From Leucobacter chinensis (lineage in GTDB: Bacteria; Actinomycetota; Actinomycetes; Actinomycetales; Microbacteriaceae): a stretch of 64,000 bases of DNA. Positions 55,312 to 63,385 of this stretch are shown here, piece after piece. The DNA is taken from contig NZ_JAHQZR010000004.1 in NCBI RefSeq assembly GCF_019049105.1, positions 1 to 64,000 on the forward strand, given 5' to 3'. The number at the start of each line of letters is the position of its first letter. The first letter of the stretch is position 1. Below the pieces are notes generated by a model that did no database searches, was not told where the DNA came from, and worked only from the letters and a program-made list of their open reading frames with translations. The translations under genes were made by a program, and so were the position numbers.

Positions 55312-56171
55312 CCCCCGCACCCCTTACGAAGCAGGGCCGCGGCACGGTAAGCCCGGCGCCCCTCGCCGTGCCGAAGCGCCCCTCTCGGCTCGGCGCAACC
55401 GTGTGGTCGCTCATCGCCGGCATTATCATTCTTGCCGCCGCGAGTGGCCTGCAGATCACGTGGAGCGACCTGCCGAAGCTGCCCGCCCAGGTCGGCAACT
55501 ATCTCGAGCTCATGTTCGCCTCGCCCAACTGGGAGAAGCTGCCGCGCGCGCTCATGGAGACGTGGCGGTCGATTTCAATGGCGTGGATCGGCGCGATTCT
55601 CTGCGTGGTCATTTCGATCCCGCTCGGCATGATCGCGGCGCGTGGCGTAGGCCCGTTCTGGCTGCGCACCCTCTTGCGGGGCCTCTTTGCGGTCATTCGT
55701 GCCGTGCCCGAGGTCATCATCGCCCTCATTCTGCTCACCGTCACGGGCCTCACCCCGCTCACGGGCGCCCTCGCGCTCGGCATCGCGGGCATCGGCACGC
55801 AGGCGAAATGGGTGTACGAGACGATCGAGTCGGTCGAAGACGGGTCGAAAGAGGCGGTGCTCGCAGCAGGCGGAACGACCGCCGAGGTCACCCGCTGGGC
55901 CCTCTGGCCTGCGGCGGCCCCCGCGATTCTCTCGTTTGCGCTCTACCGGTTCGAGATCAACATTCGAACCTCGGCGGTGCTCGGCCTCGTCGGCGCCGGC
56001 GGCATCGGCAGCATGCTCTCGAACTACGCGAACTTCAGGCAGTGGGATACGGTCGGTATGCTACTCATCGTCGTGATCGTCGCGACAATGCTGATGGACG
56101 CGGTGTCGGGCAAGATCCGCCGTCGCATCATGGAGGGAGCCCCGGTTCGTGACCTGGCAAGGAGCAAGTGA
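55308..56171 (+). CDS. phnE: Phosphonate-type ABC transporter permease (PhnE 2)
   Basis: A 287-residue paralogue of the preceding permease, with the same core: ALMETWRSISMAWIGAILCVVISIPLGMIAARG, RAVPEVIIALILLTVTGLTPLTGAL, and coupling loop ESVEDGSKEAVLAAGGTTAEVTRWALWP. The C-terminal GLVGAGGIGSML motif matches PhnE1's [12 protein letters not shown]. Its end overlaps the regulator gene by 23 bases. Confidence 0.92.
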   Translation: MTPAPLTKQGRGTVSPAPLAVPKRPSRLGATVWSLIAGIIILAAASGLQITWSDLPKLPAQVGNYLELMFASPNWEKLPRALMETWRSISMAWIGAILCVVISIPLGMIAARGVGPFWLRTLLRGLFAVIRAVPEVIIALILLTVTGLTPLTGALALGIAGIGTQAKWVYETIESVEDGSKEAVLAAGGTTAEVTRWALWPAAAPAILSFALYRFEINIRTSAVLGLVGAGGIGSMLSNYANFRQWDTVGMLLIVVIVATMLMDAVSGKIRRRIMEGAPVRDLARSK

Positions 56172-57027
56172 CTCACACCCGAGCGTGCGCATCGCGTCGC
56201 TCGCGCCCTCGATGCAGCCGACCGAGCGTCGTGTTGCCCTGTGGATCGCGCAAGATCGTCAAGCGGCCGTCGAATGCTCGGCTCAAGACATCGCCGATCA
56301 GGTTGGTGTCGGGCGCACGACCGTCATTCGCGCGACCCGCACCCTGGGCTACGACGGGTTTCCGCAGCTGCGAGTGGCCCTCGCCCAGGAGCTCGCGCTC
56401 GAAACGGTGGCCGACGACGCCGAGCCCTCTGACCAGACGAGGCTCGGCAAGCTGCGCCAATCGGTCGCGCAGTTCAGTGGCAGGCTCGGCGACTCGGTCG
56501 CGGCGCTGACCGCCGAGGGGGTCGACGCCTTTGTTGAGGCGCTCGACACCGCCGACCGCGTGCTCGTCGTCGCAAACGGGCTCTCGGGCCCCCTCGCGCT
56601 CGACCTCGTGCTGCGGCTCAACGCCGCCGGCCGCCCCGCCGAATACTTCAGCGACGGTATGGCGCAGATGATCGCGGCTCACCAGCTTGGTAAGGGTTCG
56701 ACCTGCATCGTGCTCTCGGGCTCTGGCGCCAACCGCGCGACCCTCGACGTGATGGAGGCGGTGCGTGCGGGCGGCGCCCACCAGATCGTCATCACCTCGT
56801 TCGCGAAGTCGGCCGCGCACGACCTCGCCGACACGACCCTCGTGGTTCCTCCCGTGAACGGTGGCTTTCACGACGAGCTCATGCACACCTCGCGCGCGGC
56901 CCTCATGCTCGTGACCGAGCTGCTCGTGCAGGCCTTCGTCGAGCACCGTGGCGAGCGCGGCCGCCAGGCGCGCCTCGCGGCCCTCTCGGTGCTGGCCGGC
57001 TCCCTGCAGGAGCCCCGCGGCGAGTAG
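56149..57027 (+). CDS. MurR/RpiR-family transcriptional regulator
   Basis: A 292-residue regulator. The N-terminal HTH_6 domain (LAPSMQPTERRVALWIAQDRQAAVECSAQDIADQVGVGRTTVIRATRTLGYDGFPQLRVAL) occupies residues ~18-80. A SIS sugar-phosphate-binding domain (VDAFVEALDTADRVLVVANGLSGPLALDLVLRLNAAG ... CIVLSGSGANRATLDVMEAVRAGGAHQIVITS) follows at ~125-260. A phosphorylated ligand is expected. GTG 56149 overlaps phnE2; GTG 56185 is an alternative start. As the last gene of the operon it probably binds the ATTTGGA-N7-TCCAAAT palindrome at the operon start. Confidence 0.88.
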   Translation: MTWQGASDSHPSVRIASLAPSMQPTERRVALWIAQDRQAAVECSAQDIADQVGVGRTTVIRATRTLGYDGFPQLRVALAQELALETVADDAEPSDQTRLGKLRQSVAQFSGRLGDSVAALTAEGVDAFVEALDTADRVLVVANGLSGPLALDLVLRLNAAGRPAEYFSDGMAQMIAAHQLGKGSTCIVLSGSGANRATLDVMEAVRAGGAHQIVITSFAKSAAHDLADTTLVVPPVNGGFHDELMHTSRAALMLVTELLVQAFVEHRGERGRQARLAALSVLAGSLQEPRGE

Positions 57028-57057
57028 CGGCGCGCCGGGTTTCGCCCGTCAAAGCGC

Positions 57058-57130
57058 CAACCATTGCCTGATTTAAGAGTCGATTTGCGGGTTTTTGCCC
57101 CTTTTCGGCGTCAAAATCAGGCAATAGTTG
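57058..57130. repeat. Palindromic repeat family C, copy 2
   Basis: CAACCATTGCCTGATTT (57058-57074) pairs with 57114-57130 with one mismatch, around a 39-nt loop. It lies between convergent genes; the MMPL stop codon (57117-57119) is inside its right arm, so the element supplies the end of that reading frame. Arms match those at 37727-37805. Confidence 0.82.
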
Positions 57131-59462
57131 CCGAGCCAGGCCCAGACCCAGCCCCGCCGCCACCACCGCGCGACAGGCGCGACGGCCACCAGATCGCGCG
57201 GCCAATGTCGGTCGCGAGGGCCGGCACGAGCAGTGAGCGCACGATGAAGGTGTCGAGCAGCACGCCGAACGCCACGATGAACGCGATCTGCACGAGAAAC
57301 AGAATCGGGATCACCGACAGCGCCGCGAAGGTCGCCGCGAGCACGAGGCCCGCCGAGGTGATGACGCCGCCCGTGATGGCGAGGCCGCGCGAGATGCCCT
57401 CGAGGGTTCCGTGGCGTAGCGATTCCTCGCGCACCCGTGTCATGAGGAAGATGTTGTAGTCGATGCCGAGCGCCACGAGAAACACGAAGCTGTAGAGCGG
57501 CACGGCGGGGTCGGCGCCGGGAAAGTCGAAGACGTGCTTGAACATCCAGCCGGCGACCCCGAGGGCGGTTCCGAACGAGAGCACGGTCGTTGCGATGAGG
57601 ATGATGGGTGCGACGATCGACCGCAGCAGCATCATGAGAATCACGAGAATGACCGCGAGCACGATGGGAATGATGAGGGCGCGATCGTGGATCGAGGCAT
57701 CGTTCGTATCAATCGCGGTTGCGGTGACGCCTCCCACGAGCGTCGCCTGGTCCAGCGCGTCGCCGGAGCCCGCGCTCCCGGAACCAGTACCCCCGGAGCC
57801 AGCCCCAGCCCCACCCGAGGCCAGCGCCTCGCGCAGCTCCCGCACCGTCTGCTGCGCCGCGTCGGAGTCGGCGGCGTCGGTGAGGGTGGCCTGCAGCAGC
57901 ACGTCGCCGCGCGAGACCGTCGGGGCAGGGGGCTCGGTGCCGGGAGGGCCGAACGCCGTGATACCGTCGGCGGTCACGGGGGCGGTGCCGCTCGGCGCGT
58001 CGAGGGCGACGACCGCAACCGAGTCGACGCCCGGGTTATCGAGCAAGGCGTCGGCGGTGCGCTGCAGCGAGCCTGAGGGGGTGACGACCATGGCGGGGCT
58101 GCCCGATCCGCCGGGAAAATGTTCGCCGAGGGCCGCTTGGCCATCGCGTGCCTCGCTCACGCCGAGCACGAGCTCTGATTGCGCGACGCCCGACGCGTCG
58201 AGGTGGGTCGCGCCGAAGAGCCCGGCGACGAGGGCGAGGGTCGTGACGATCCAGATGGGGCGGTGGTGGCTGCGGATCCACGCGGCGAGCCGGGCCCAGA
58301 CACCGCGGGGCATGCCGTGCTCTTCGGCGACGACCTCGGGTTCGTAGCGGGGGCGGCGGGGCCAGAACGCGGCACGACCGAAGGCGAAGAGGATCGCGGG
58401 CAGCAGCGTGAGGGCCGCGAGCATCGAGAAGACGATGCCAACGGCGGCGACGGGGCCGAGTGAGCTGTTCGACTTGAGGTCTGAGAGCAGCAGGCAGAGC
58501 AGGCCCGCGATGACGGTGAACCCTGAGGCGAGAATGGGTTCGATCGAGCCGCGAATGGCGCGCATGGTGGCCTCGCCCTTGTCGTGGGTGAGGCGCAGCT
58601 GTTCGCGGTAGCGCGAGACGTAGAGCAGCGAGTAGTCGGTGGCGGCGCCGATGACGAGAATGAAGAGGATGCCCTGGGTTTGGCCCGAGAGCATGAACAC
58701 GCCCCACTTCGCGAGCCACCAGTTGACGAGCAGCGCGACGGTGAGCGCCATCATGCTCGTGCCGAGCACGGCGACGGGCAGAAGGAGCGAGCGGTAGACG
58801 ATGACGAGAATGATGAACACGGCGATGAGGGCGACGCCGAGCAGCAGCCCGTCGATGCCCGCGAACCCGTTGACGAGATCGGCGGTGAAGCCGGCGGGGC
58901 CCGTGACGTACACGGTGACGCCAGAGGGGGCCGCGTCGCGCAGGTGGTCGCCGAGTGCGTTGACATGGTCGCTGAGGTTTTCGCCGCTGTCGAGCGGAAC
59001 GAACGCCTGGGCCGCGAGCCCGTCTTCTGAGGGGATGAACGGCGAGATGTCGTCGCTCACGCCCTCGACCGAGCCGGGCAGTGAGTCGAGTGCGTCGGCG
59101 AGGGTCTCGAGTTCGGCGTCGCTGAACGCGGTGTCTTTCGTTGCGACCACGACGGCGGGAATCGCGTCGGAGTCGCGAAAGTCGGCGAGCCGCTCCTGCA
59201 CGAGCGTTGCCTCGGCCGAGCTCGGCAGGTAGGTCGTCTGGTCGTTCGACGAGACCTCTGACACCTTGCCGAAGTAGGGGCCGCCGATGCCGCCAACGCC
59301 GACCCACACGATGATGAGCAGCGCGGGTACGAGCACCCGAAGCAGTCGAGCTGGTGCGGATCGGCGCTGGCCACGCCCCCGAGAGTGGCGCCCCGCACTC
59401 CCGTGCTCGGCGGGTGGCGCCGAGGTAACCTCTGTCGTTGCGCGCGTTTCGTTCTCGGTCAC
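57117..59462 (-). CDS. MMPL-family RND-type membrane transporter
   Basis: A 781-residue exporter with the two-fold MMPL layout: helix 1, a large extracytoplasmic domain (~60-205), helices 2-6 (LLLGVALIAVFIILVIVYRSLLLPVAVLG...GAATDYSLLYVSRYRE), a second helix plus a shorter domain, and helices 8-12 (ALGIDYNIFLMTRVREE). The GAATDYSLL and GIDYNIFL segments hold the proton-relay Asp/Tyr pairs. A Gly/Ser repeat (GGAGAGSGGTGSGSAGSG, ~560) interrupts the second domain. It exports a lipid or drug-like molecule. GTG 59462 is preceded by GGGAGGCAGCG. It is divergent from the MarR gene at 59547, with two palindromes in between, so MarR control is likely. Confidence 0.9.
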   Translation of the reverse strand: MTENETRATTEVTSAPPAEHGSAGRHSRGRGQRRSAPARLLRVLVPALLIIVWVGVGGIGGPYFGKVSEVSSNDQTTYLPSSAEATLVQERLADFRDSDAIPAVVVATKDTAFSDAELETLADALDSLPGSVEGVSDDISPFIPSEDGLAAQAFVPLDSGENLSDHVNALGDHLRDAAPSGVTVYVTGPAGFTADLVNGFAGIDGLLLGVALIAVFIILVIVYRSLLLPVAVLGTSMMALTVALLVNWWLAKWGVFMLSGQTQGILFILVIGAATDYSLLYVSRYREQLRLTHDKGEATMRAIRGSIEPILASGFTVIAGLLCLLLSDLKSNSSLGPVAAVGIVFSMLAALTLLPAILFAFGRAAFWPRRPRYEPEVVAEEHGMPRGVWARLAAWIRSHHRPIWIVTTLALVAGLFGATHLDASGVAQSELVLGVSEARDGQAALGEHFPGGSGSPAMVVTPSGSLQRTADALLDNPGVDSVAVVALDAPSGTAPVTADGITAFGPPGTEPPAPTVSRGDVLLQATLTDAADSDAAQQTVRELREALASGGAGAGSGGTGSGSAGSGDALDQATLVGGVTATAIDTNDASIHDRALIIPIVLAVILVILMMLLRSIVAPIILIATTVLSFGTALGVAGWMFKHVFDFPGADPAVPLYSFVFLVALGIDYNIFLMTRVREESLRHGTLEGISRGLAITGGVITSAGLVLAATFAALSVIPILFLVQIAFIVAFGVLLDTFIVRSLLVPALATDIGRAIWWPSRLSRGGGGGAGSGPGSATIA

Positions 59463-59496
59463 CGCTGCCTCCCGCTCGAATAGATTTAGCTAGCCA

Positions 59497-59511
59497 GGTT
59501 ATCTAATAACC
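59497..59511. promoter_or_regulatory. MarR-type operator 1
   Basis: Perfect inverted repeat GGTTAT-CTA-ATAACC in the 84-bp gap between the divergent MMPL and MarR genes, near the MMPL start. Confidence 0.6.
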
Positions 59512-59526
59512 CTAGGTTGAAATATT

Positions 59527-59542
59527 CTATGCGTTAACATAG
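59527..59542. promoter_or_regulatory. MarR-type operator 2
   Basis: Inverted repeat CTATG-CGTTAA-CATAG immediately before the MarR start at 59547. Arms are short, but its pairing with operator 1 supports a double-site divergent switch. Confidence 0.4.
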
Positions 59543-59546
59543 CACC

Positions 59547-60134
59547 ATGTCGTCGCCAAGCCAAGGGGCGGGCCCGAACGAGCAACCCCGTATCAGCATC
59601 TACGACGTCGAGGCCAACGACCCCGACGGTCGGCTCGTCACGCGCGCGCACCTGAGCGAGGGCGACCTCAAACAAATCAGCGAGGTCATGGCGGCGATGG
59701 GCAGCCTGCGCGAGAGCGAGGATAAGCTCTCGGAGGCATCGCTCGCGTACATGAAGCTCGGCCGCACCGATATGCGGGCCCTGCACTTTCTCATCGTCAT
59801 GGCCAACAAGGGCACGATCGTGACCCCCGGGGCAATCGCCGCGCACCTGCGCATCTCGACGGCCTCGACCACGAAGCTGCTCGACCGGCTTGAGCGAGGC
59901 GGGCACGTGACGAGGTCTATTCATCCGCTTGACCGCAGGGCCTTCGCCATCGAGATCACGGCCGAGACGCGCGAGGCCGCGATGCAGACGGTGGGGCGGC
60001 AGCACGCCAAACGTTTTGAGGCGGCTGCGCGGCTGAGCCCCGCGGAACGAGAGGTCGTCACCCGCTTCTTGCTCGACACCGCACAGCAGCTCGACGTTTC
60101 GGGTGAGGGGTGGGCGCAAGGAGGCGCGGCATGA
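59547..60134 (+). CDS. MarR-family transcriptional regulator
   Basis: A 195-residue winged-helix regulator. YMKLGRTDMRALHFLIVMANKGTIVTPGAIAAHLRISTASTTKLLDRLERGGHVTRSIHPLDRRAFAIEIT is the MarR DNA-binding core (~70-140), with a long ~50-residue N-terminal extension. It is divergent from the MMPL exporter and coupled (ATGA overlap) to the TIGR01777 gene, so it probably represses the exporter and its own operon. Confidence 0.9.
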   Translation: MSSPSQGAGPNEQPRISIYDVEANDPDGRLVTRAHLSEGDLKQISEVMAAMGSLRESEDKLSEASLAYMKLGRTDMRALHFLIVMANKGTIVTPGAIAAHLRISTASTTKLLDRLERGGHVTRSIHPLDRRAFAIEITAETREAAMQTVGRQHAKRFEAAARLSPAEREVVTRFLLDTAQQLDVSGEGWAQGGAA

Positions 60135-61021
60135 AACGTATCGTCATTGCGGGGGCCTCTGGGCTCATCGGCAGCGAACTGACCGAGCGGCTGCGGGCCC
60201 GCGGCGACGAGGTCGTGCGGCTCGTGCGTGGCAATGCGACCGGCCCGGGCGAAGCGGCATGGAGCCCCGCGCGAGGCGAGCTCGACCCGGCGGTGCTTGA
60301 GCGAGCCGACGCGGTGGTGTCGCTGAGCGGCGCGAGCGTGGGCAAGCTTCCGTGGAGCAAGCGCTACCGACGCGAACTCTGGAACTCGCGCATCGACAGC
60401 ACCCGCACGATCGTTGCCGCGCTCGAGCGGGTGGAGGGGCCGAAGCCCGCCCTGCTCTCGGGCTCGGCGAGTGGCTTTTACGGGTCGCCGGGAGGCGGCG
60501 AGTGCACCGAGACCGCGCCGGCCGGCGACACCTTCTTGGCGAGACTCTGCGCCGCGTGGGAGGCCGAGGCGATGCGCGCAGCCTCGTTCACGCGCGTCAC
60601 GACCCTGCGCACCTCGCCCGTCTTGCACCCGCTCGGCGTGCTGAAGCCCATGGTGCTGCTCACGAAGCTCGGCCTCGGCGGCCCGCTCGGCTCTGGCAGG
60701 CAGGTATGGCCGTGGATCTCGCTCAGCGACGAGGTCGGCGCGATCACGCACATCATCGACCGGGACATCGAGGGCCCCGTTAATCTCGCGGGCCCGACCC
60801 CCGCGACGAACGCCGAGATTGGCCGCGCGCTCGCGCGGAGCCTCGGCCGCCCGTTCTGGCTTCCGGCTCCCGAGTTTGCTCTTCGGCTCGCTCTTGGGCG
60901 CGACGCGACCGAGTCGTTGCTCACGGCCGATGCGACGGTCGTGCCAGAGGTGCTCATCGCGAGCGGCTACGAGTTCACGCACTGCACGCCAGAAGCGGCG
61001 ATTGAGGCAGTGCTCGGGTGA
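60131..61021 (+). CDS. TIGR01777-family NAD-dependent epimerase-like protein
   Basis: A 296-residue extended SDR. IVIAGASGLIGSELTERLRARGDEV is the nucleotide fold start, WSKRYRRELWNSRIDSTRTIVAALE and SGSASGFYG are family hallmarks, and the C-terminal DUF1731 part (PFWLPAPEFALRLALGRDATESLLTADATVVPEVL...GYEFTHCTPEAAIEAVLG) is complete. Function of the family is poorly defined (SulA-like, cell division or nucleotide-sugar reactions). AAGGAGG precedes ATG 60131. It overlaps the photolyase gene by four bases. Confidence 0.9.
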   Translation: MKRIVIAGASGLIGSELTERLRARGDEVVRLVRGNATGPGEAAWSPARGELDPAVLERADAVVSLSGASVGKLPWSKRYRRELWNSRIDSTRTIVAALERVEGPKPALLSGSASGFYGSPGGGECTETAPAGDTFLARLCAAWEAEAMRAASFTRVTTLRTSPVLHPLGVLKPMVLLTKLGLGGPLGSGRQVWPWISLSDEVGAITHIIDRDIEGPVNLAGPTPATNAEIGRALARSLGRPFWLPAPEFALRLALGRDATESLLTADATVVPEVLIASGYEFTHCTPEAAIEAVLG

Positions 61022-62382
61022 CCACGCTCGTCTGGTTTCGTGACGATCTGCGGGTGCACGATCACCCCGCGTTGCACGAGGCAATGCAGGCGGGCGAGGG
61101 CTCGCACACCGTCGCGCTCTACGTGCTCGACGAGGTTTCGCCAGGGGTGAGGCCGCTTGGCGGTGCCGCGCGCTGGTGGCTGCACCACTCGCTCGAGCAC
61201 CTCGCGGGTGAGCTTTTGGCGCTCGGCGTCGAGCTTCTCGTGCGCGAGGGGCCTGCGAACCGGGTCGTGCGAGAGGTTGTCGAGGCCACCGGCAGCAGCA
61301 CCGTGCTGTGGAACCGGCGGTACGGCGGCCCCGAGCGCGACATCGATGCCAGACTCAAGCACGAGCTGCGCGAGCGCGGCGTCGCGGCCCACTCGTTCTT
61401 CGCGAACCTGCTCATTGAGCCGTGGCACGTGACCACGCAGGCCGGCACTCCGTACCGGGTGTACGGGGCGTTTCGCCGTGCGCTCGGCGAAAGGCTCCGC
61501 CCCGACCTGCCGCTCCCGGCGCCGCCAGCAAGCTCTCGGCCAGCCTCGCTCGACGCCCTCCTCGCCGACAATATCAGCGTGCTCGACCGCGAACCGGCGT
61601 GGGCCGGGGGCCTCGCCCGCCGCTGGAGCCCAGGCACCGCCCACGCCCACGAGCGCCTGCGTGCCTTTCTCGAAGACGGCCTCGAGGGCTACGCCGAGGG
61701 CCGCGACCTGCCGGCCAGCGATGCGACCTCGGGCCTCTCGCCGCACCTGCGTTTCGGCGAGCTGAGCCCCCGCGAAGTGTGGCACGCGACGCACGCCGCA
61801 GCGGCGAAGCAGGGCCTCGACCCCGAGAAATTTCTCTCAGAAATTATCTGGCGCGAGTTCGCCTGGCACACCCTCTACGCGGCACCCGATCTCGCGACCG
61901 CGAATCTCAACCCCCGCTACGAGGCCTTGGGGTGGATCACCGCCAGCGACGCCCAAACCGGCCCCGAGGCCGAGCTCCTTCAGGCCTGGCGCGAGGGCCG
62001 CACCGGCTTTGGGCTCGTCGATGCGGGCATGCGCGAGTTGTGGGCCACGGGAACGATGCACAACCGGGTGCGCATGACCGCCGCCTCGCTGCTCACGAAA
62101 AACCTCGGCATTGACTGGCGCGTGGGCGAGGCCTGGTTCTGGGACACACTCGTCGACGCCGACCAGGCGAGCAACCCGTTCAACTGGCAGTGGGTCGCGG
62201 GCAGCGGAGCCGACGCGGCACCATACTTTCGGGTGTTTAACCCCGAGCGGCAGGCCGAACGCTTCGACCCCGACGGCGAGTACGTCGAGCGGTGGGCGCC
62301 CGACAGCCTGCTGATCCCACCGATTGTCGACCTGCGCGAGAGCCGCCTTGCCGCTCTTGCGCGCTACGAGGCGCTGTCCTGA
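61018..62382 (+). CDS. phr: Deoxyribodipyrimidine photolyase
   Basis: A 454-residue photolyase/cryptochrome-family protein repairing UV-induced cyclobutane dimers with blue light. The N-terminal antenna domain starts LVWFRDDLRVHDHPALHEA. The FAD-binding helical domain shows LSPHLRFGELSPREVW, WREFAWHTLY, GFGLVDAGMRELWATGTMHNRVRM and NWQWVAGSGADAAPYFRVFNP. In the MHNR motif Thr replaces the usual Trp of GWMHNR. Start GTG 61018 overlaps the previous stop, giving a MarR-SDR-photolyase operon. The 3' end overlaps the convergent LysR gene by 19 bases. Confidence 0.93.
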   Translation: MTTLVWFRDDLRVHDHPALHEAMQAGEGSHTVALYVLDEVSPGVRPLGGAARWWLHHSLEHLAGELLALGVELLVREGPANRVVREVVEATGSSTVLWNRRYGGPERDIDARLKHELRERGVAAHSFFANLLIEPWHVTTQAGTPYRVYGAFRRALGERLRPDLPLPAPPASSRPASLDALLADNISVLDREPAWAGGLARRWSPGTAHAHERLRAFLEDGLEGYAEGRDLPASDATSGLSPHLRFGELSPREVWHATHAAAAKQGLDPEKFLSEIIWREFAWHTLYAAPDLATANLNPRYEALGWITASDAQTGPEAELLQAWREGRTGFGLVDAGMRELWATGTMHNRVRMTAASLLTKNLGIDWRVGEAWFWDTLVDADQASNPFNWQWVAGSGADAAPYFRVFNPERQAERFDPDGEYVERWAPDSLLIPPIVDLRESRLAALARYEALS

Positions 62383-63314
62383 GCCTTGCTTGTCGTCGTC
62401 GTCGCCGTTGTCGCTGTCGCCGTTGTCGCCGCCGCGACGTGCACGAGTTCGGCCGCGAGACCCGTGAGGCGCTGCGGGCCCGCCCACACCGCCGTGAGTG
62501 GGCGGCGCACGCCCTCGCCCTCGTGAGCGATGCGCACGAGAGAGCCGTCGTCGAGGTGCCGCTGCAGGGCGAGCTCGCTGAGGGCCGCGGGGCCCGCGCC
62601 TGAGAGGGCGGCGACGCGCACGGCGGCGTTGCTGCCGAGCTCCTGCGCGATGGCGTGCTGCGGGTGGCCGGCGAAGAGGGCCTCGAGGGCGTCGCGCGTG
62701 CCCGAGCCGGGCTCCCGCACGACGAGCGGGGTGCGGGCAAGGTCGGCGAGCGTGACGGTGCCGCCGTGAGTGGTGAGCTCGTGCCCCGGAGGTGCCGCGA
62801 TGACGAGCTCGTCTTCGTGCACGACGTGGGTATTCACGCGCACCGGCACCTCAGGCGTCTCGACGAACCCGAGGTCAATGTGCCCTTGCTGCAGGTCGGC
62901 GAGCACGTCGCGCGAGTTCGCGACCTCGATGTGCAGCACCGCGCGGGGCGCTCGCCGCTTCACCTCGGCGATCCAGGCGGGAAGGAGGCTCTCGGCGATC
63001 GTCATGCTCGCGCCCACGCGGCAGGTGCTTGGGCCGGCGTGATGGGCGTGATCGATCCACTCGGTGAGCTCGCTCGCGCCATCGACGAGCGTTCGGGCGC
63101 GGTCGGCGAGGGCGAGGCCGAGCGGGGTGGCGCGCGATCCGCGGGGGTGGCGAACGAGTAGCGGCGATCCGACGCGCGTTTCGAGCTCGGCGATCGCGCG
63201 GCTCGCGTTGGGCTGCGCCATGCCAACGGCGCGCGCGCCCGCGCCGAGGCTGCCGTGCTGCACGACGGCGACAAAGAGTTCGAGCACCTGCAGGTTGGGC
63301 CACGCTTGCTTCAT
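62364..63314 (-). CDS. LysR-family transcriptional regulator, divergent from a YeiH transporter
   Basis: A 316-residue LTTR. HTH at ~8-45 (LQVLELFVAVVQHGSLGAGARAVGMAQPNASRAIAELE), effector domain ~90-290 (RVGASMTIAESLLPAWIAEVKRRAP...VVREPGSGTRDALEALFAG). The C-terminus is low-complexity (AAATTATATTATTTTS) and overlaps the photolyase 3' end, perhaps by frame extension after loss of an earlier stop. ATG 63314 is used. The LysR/YeiH divergent pairing is common, with the regulator controlling the transporter. Confidence 0.9.
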   Translation of the reverse strand: MKQAWPNLQVLELFVAVVQHGSLGAGARAVGMAQPNASRAIAELETRVGSPLLVRHPRGSRATPLGLALADRARTLVDGASELTEWIDHAHHAGPSTCRVGASMTIAESLLPAWIAEVKRRAPRAVLHIEVANSRDVLADLQQGHIDLGFVETPEVPVRVNTHVVHEDELVIAAPPGHELTTHGGTVTLADLARTPLVVREPGSGTRDALEALFAGHPQHAIAQELGSNAAVRVAALSGAGPAALSELALQRHLDDGSLVRIAHEGEGVRRPLTAVWAGPQRLTGLAAELVHVAAATTATATTATTTTSKAQDSAS

Positions 63315-63328
63315 ATCAAAAGCATATG

Positions 63329-63347
63329 CCGCCATGCTGGATGGCGG
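63329..63347. promoter_or_regulatory. Inverted repeat between LysR and YeiH genes
   Basis: CCGCCAT-GCTGG-ATGGCGG, perfect 7-bp arms, in the 71-bp divergent gap, next to a GCATATGC palindrome (63322-63329). It is a plausible LysR binding site. Confidence 0.4.
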
Positions 63348-63385
63348 GCTACCGGACGGTTTCGCCGCGCACAACAATGGGTGTC

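Noticed and set aside
57534-58347. Plus-strand ORFs opposite the MMPL gene
   Set aside because: Antisense shadows, low-complexity, no start signals.
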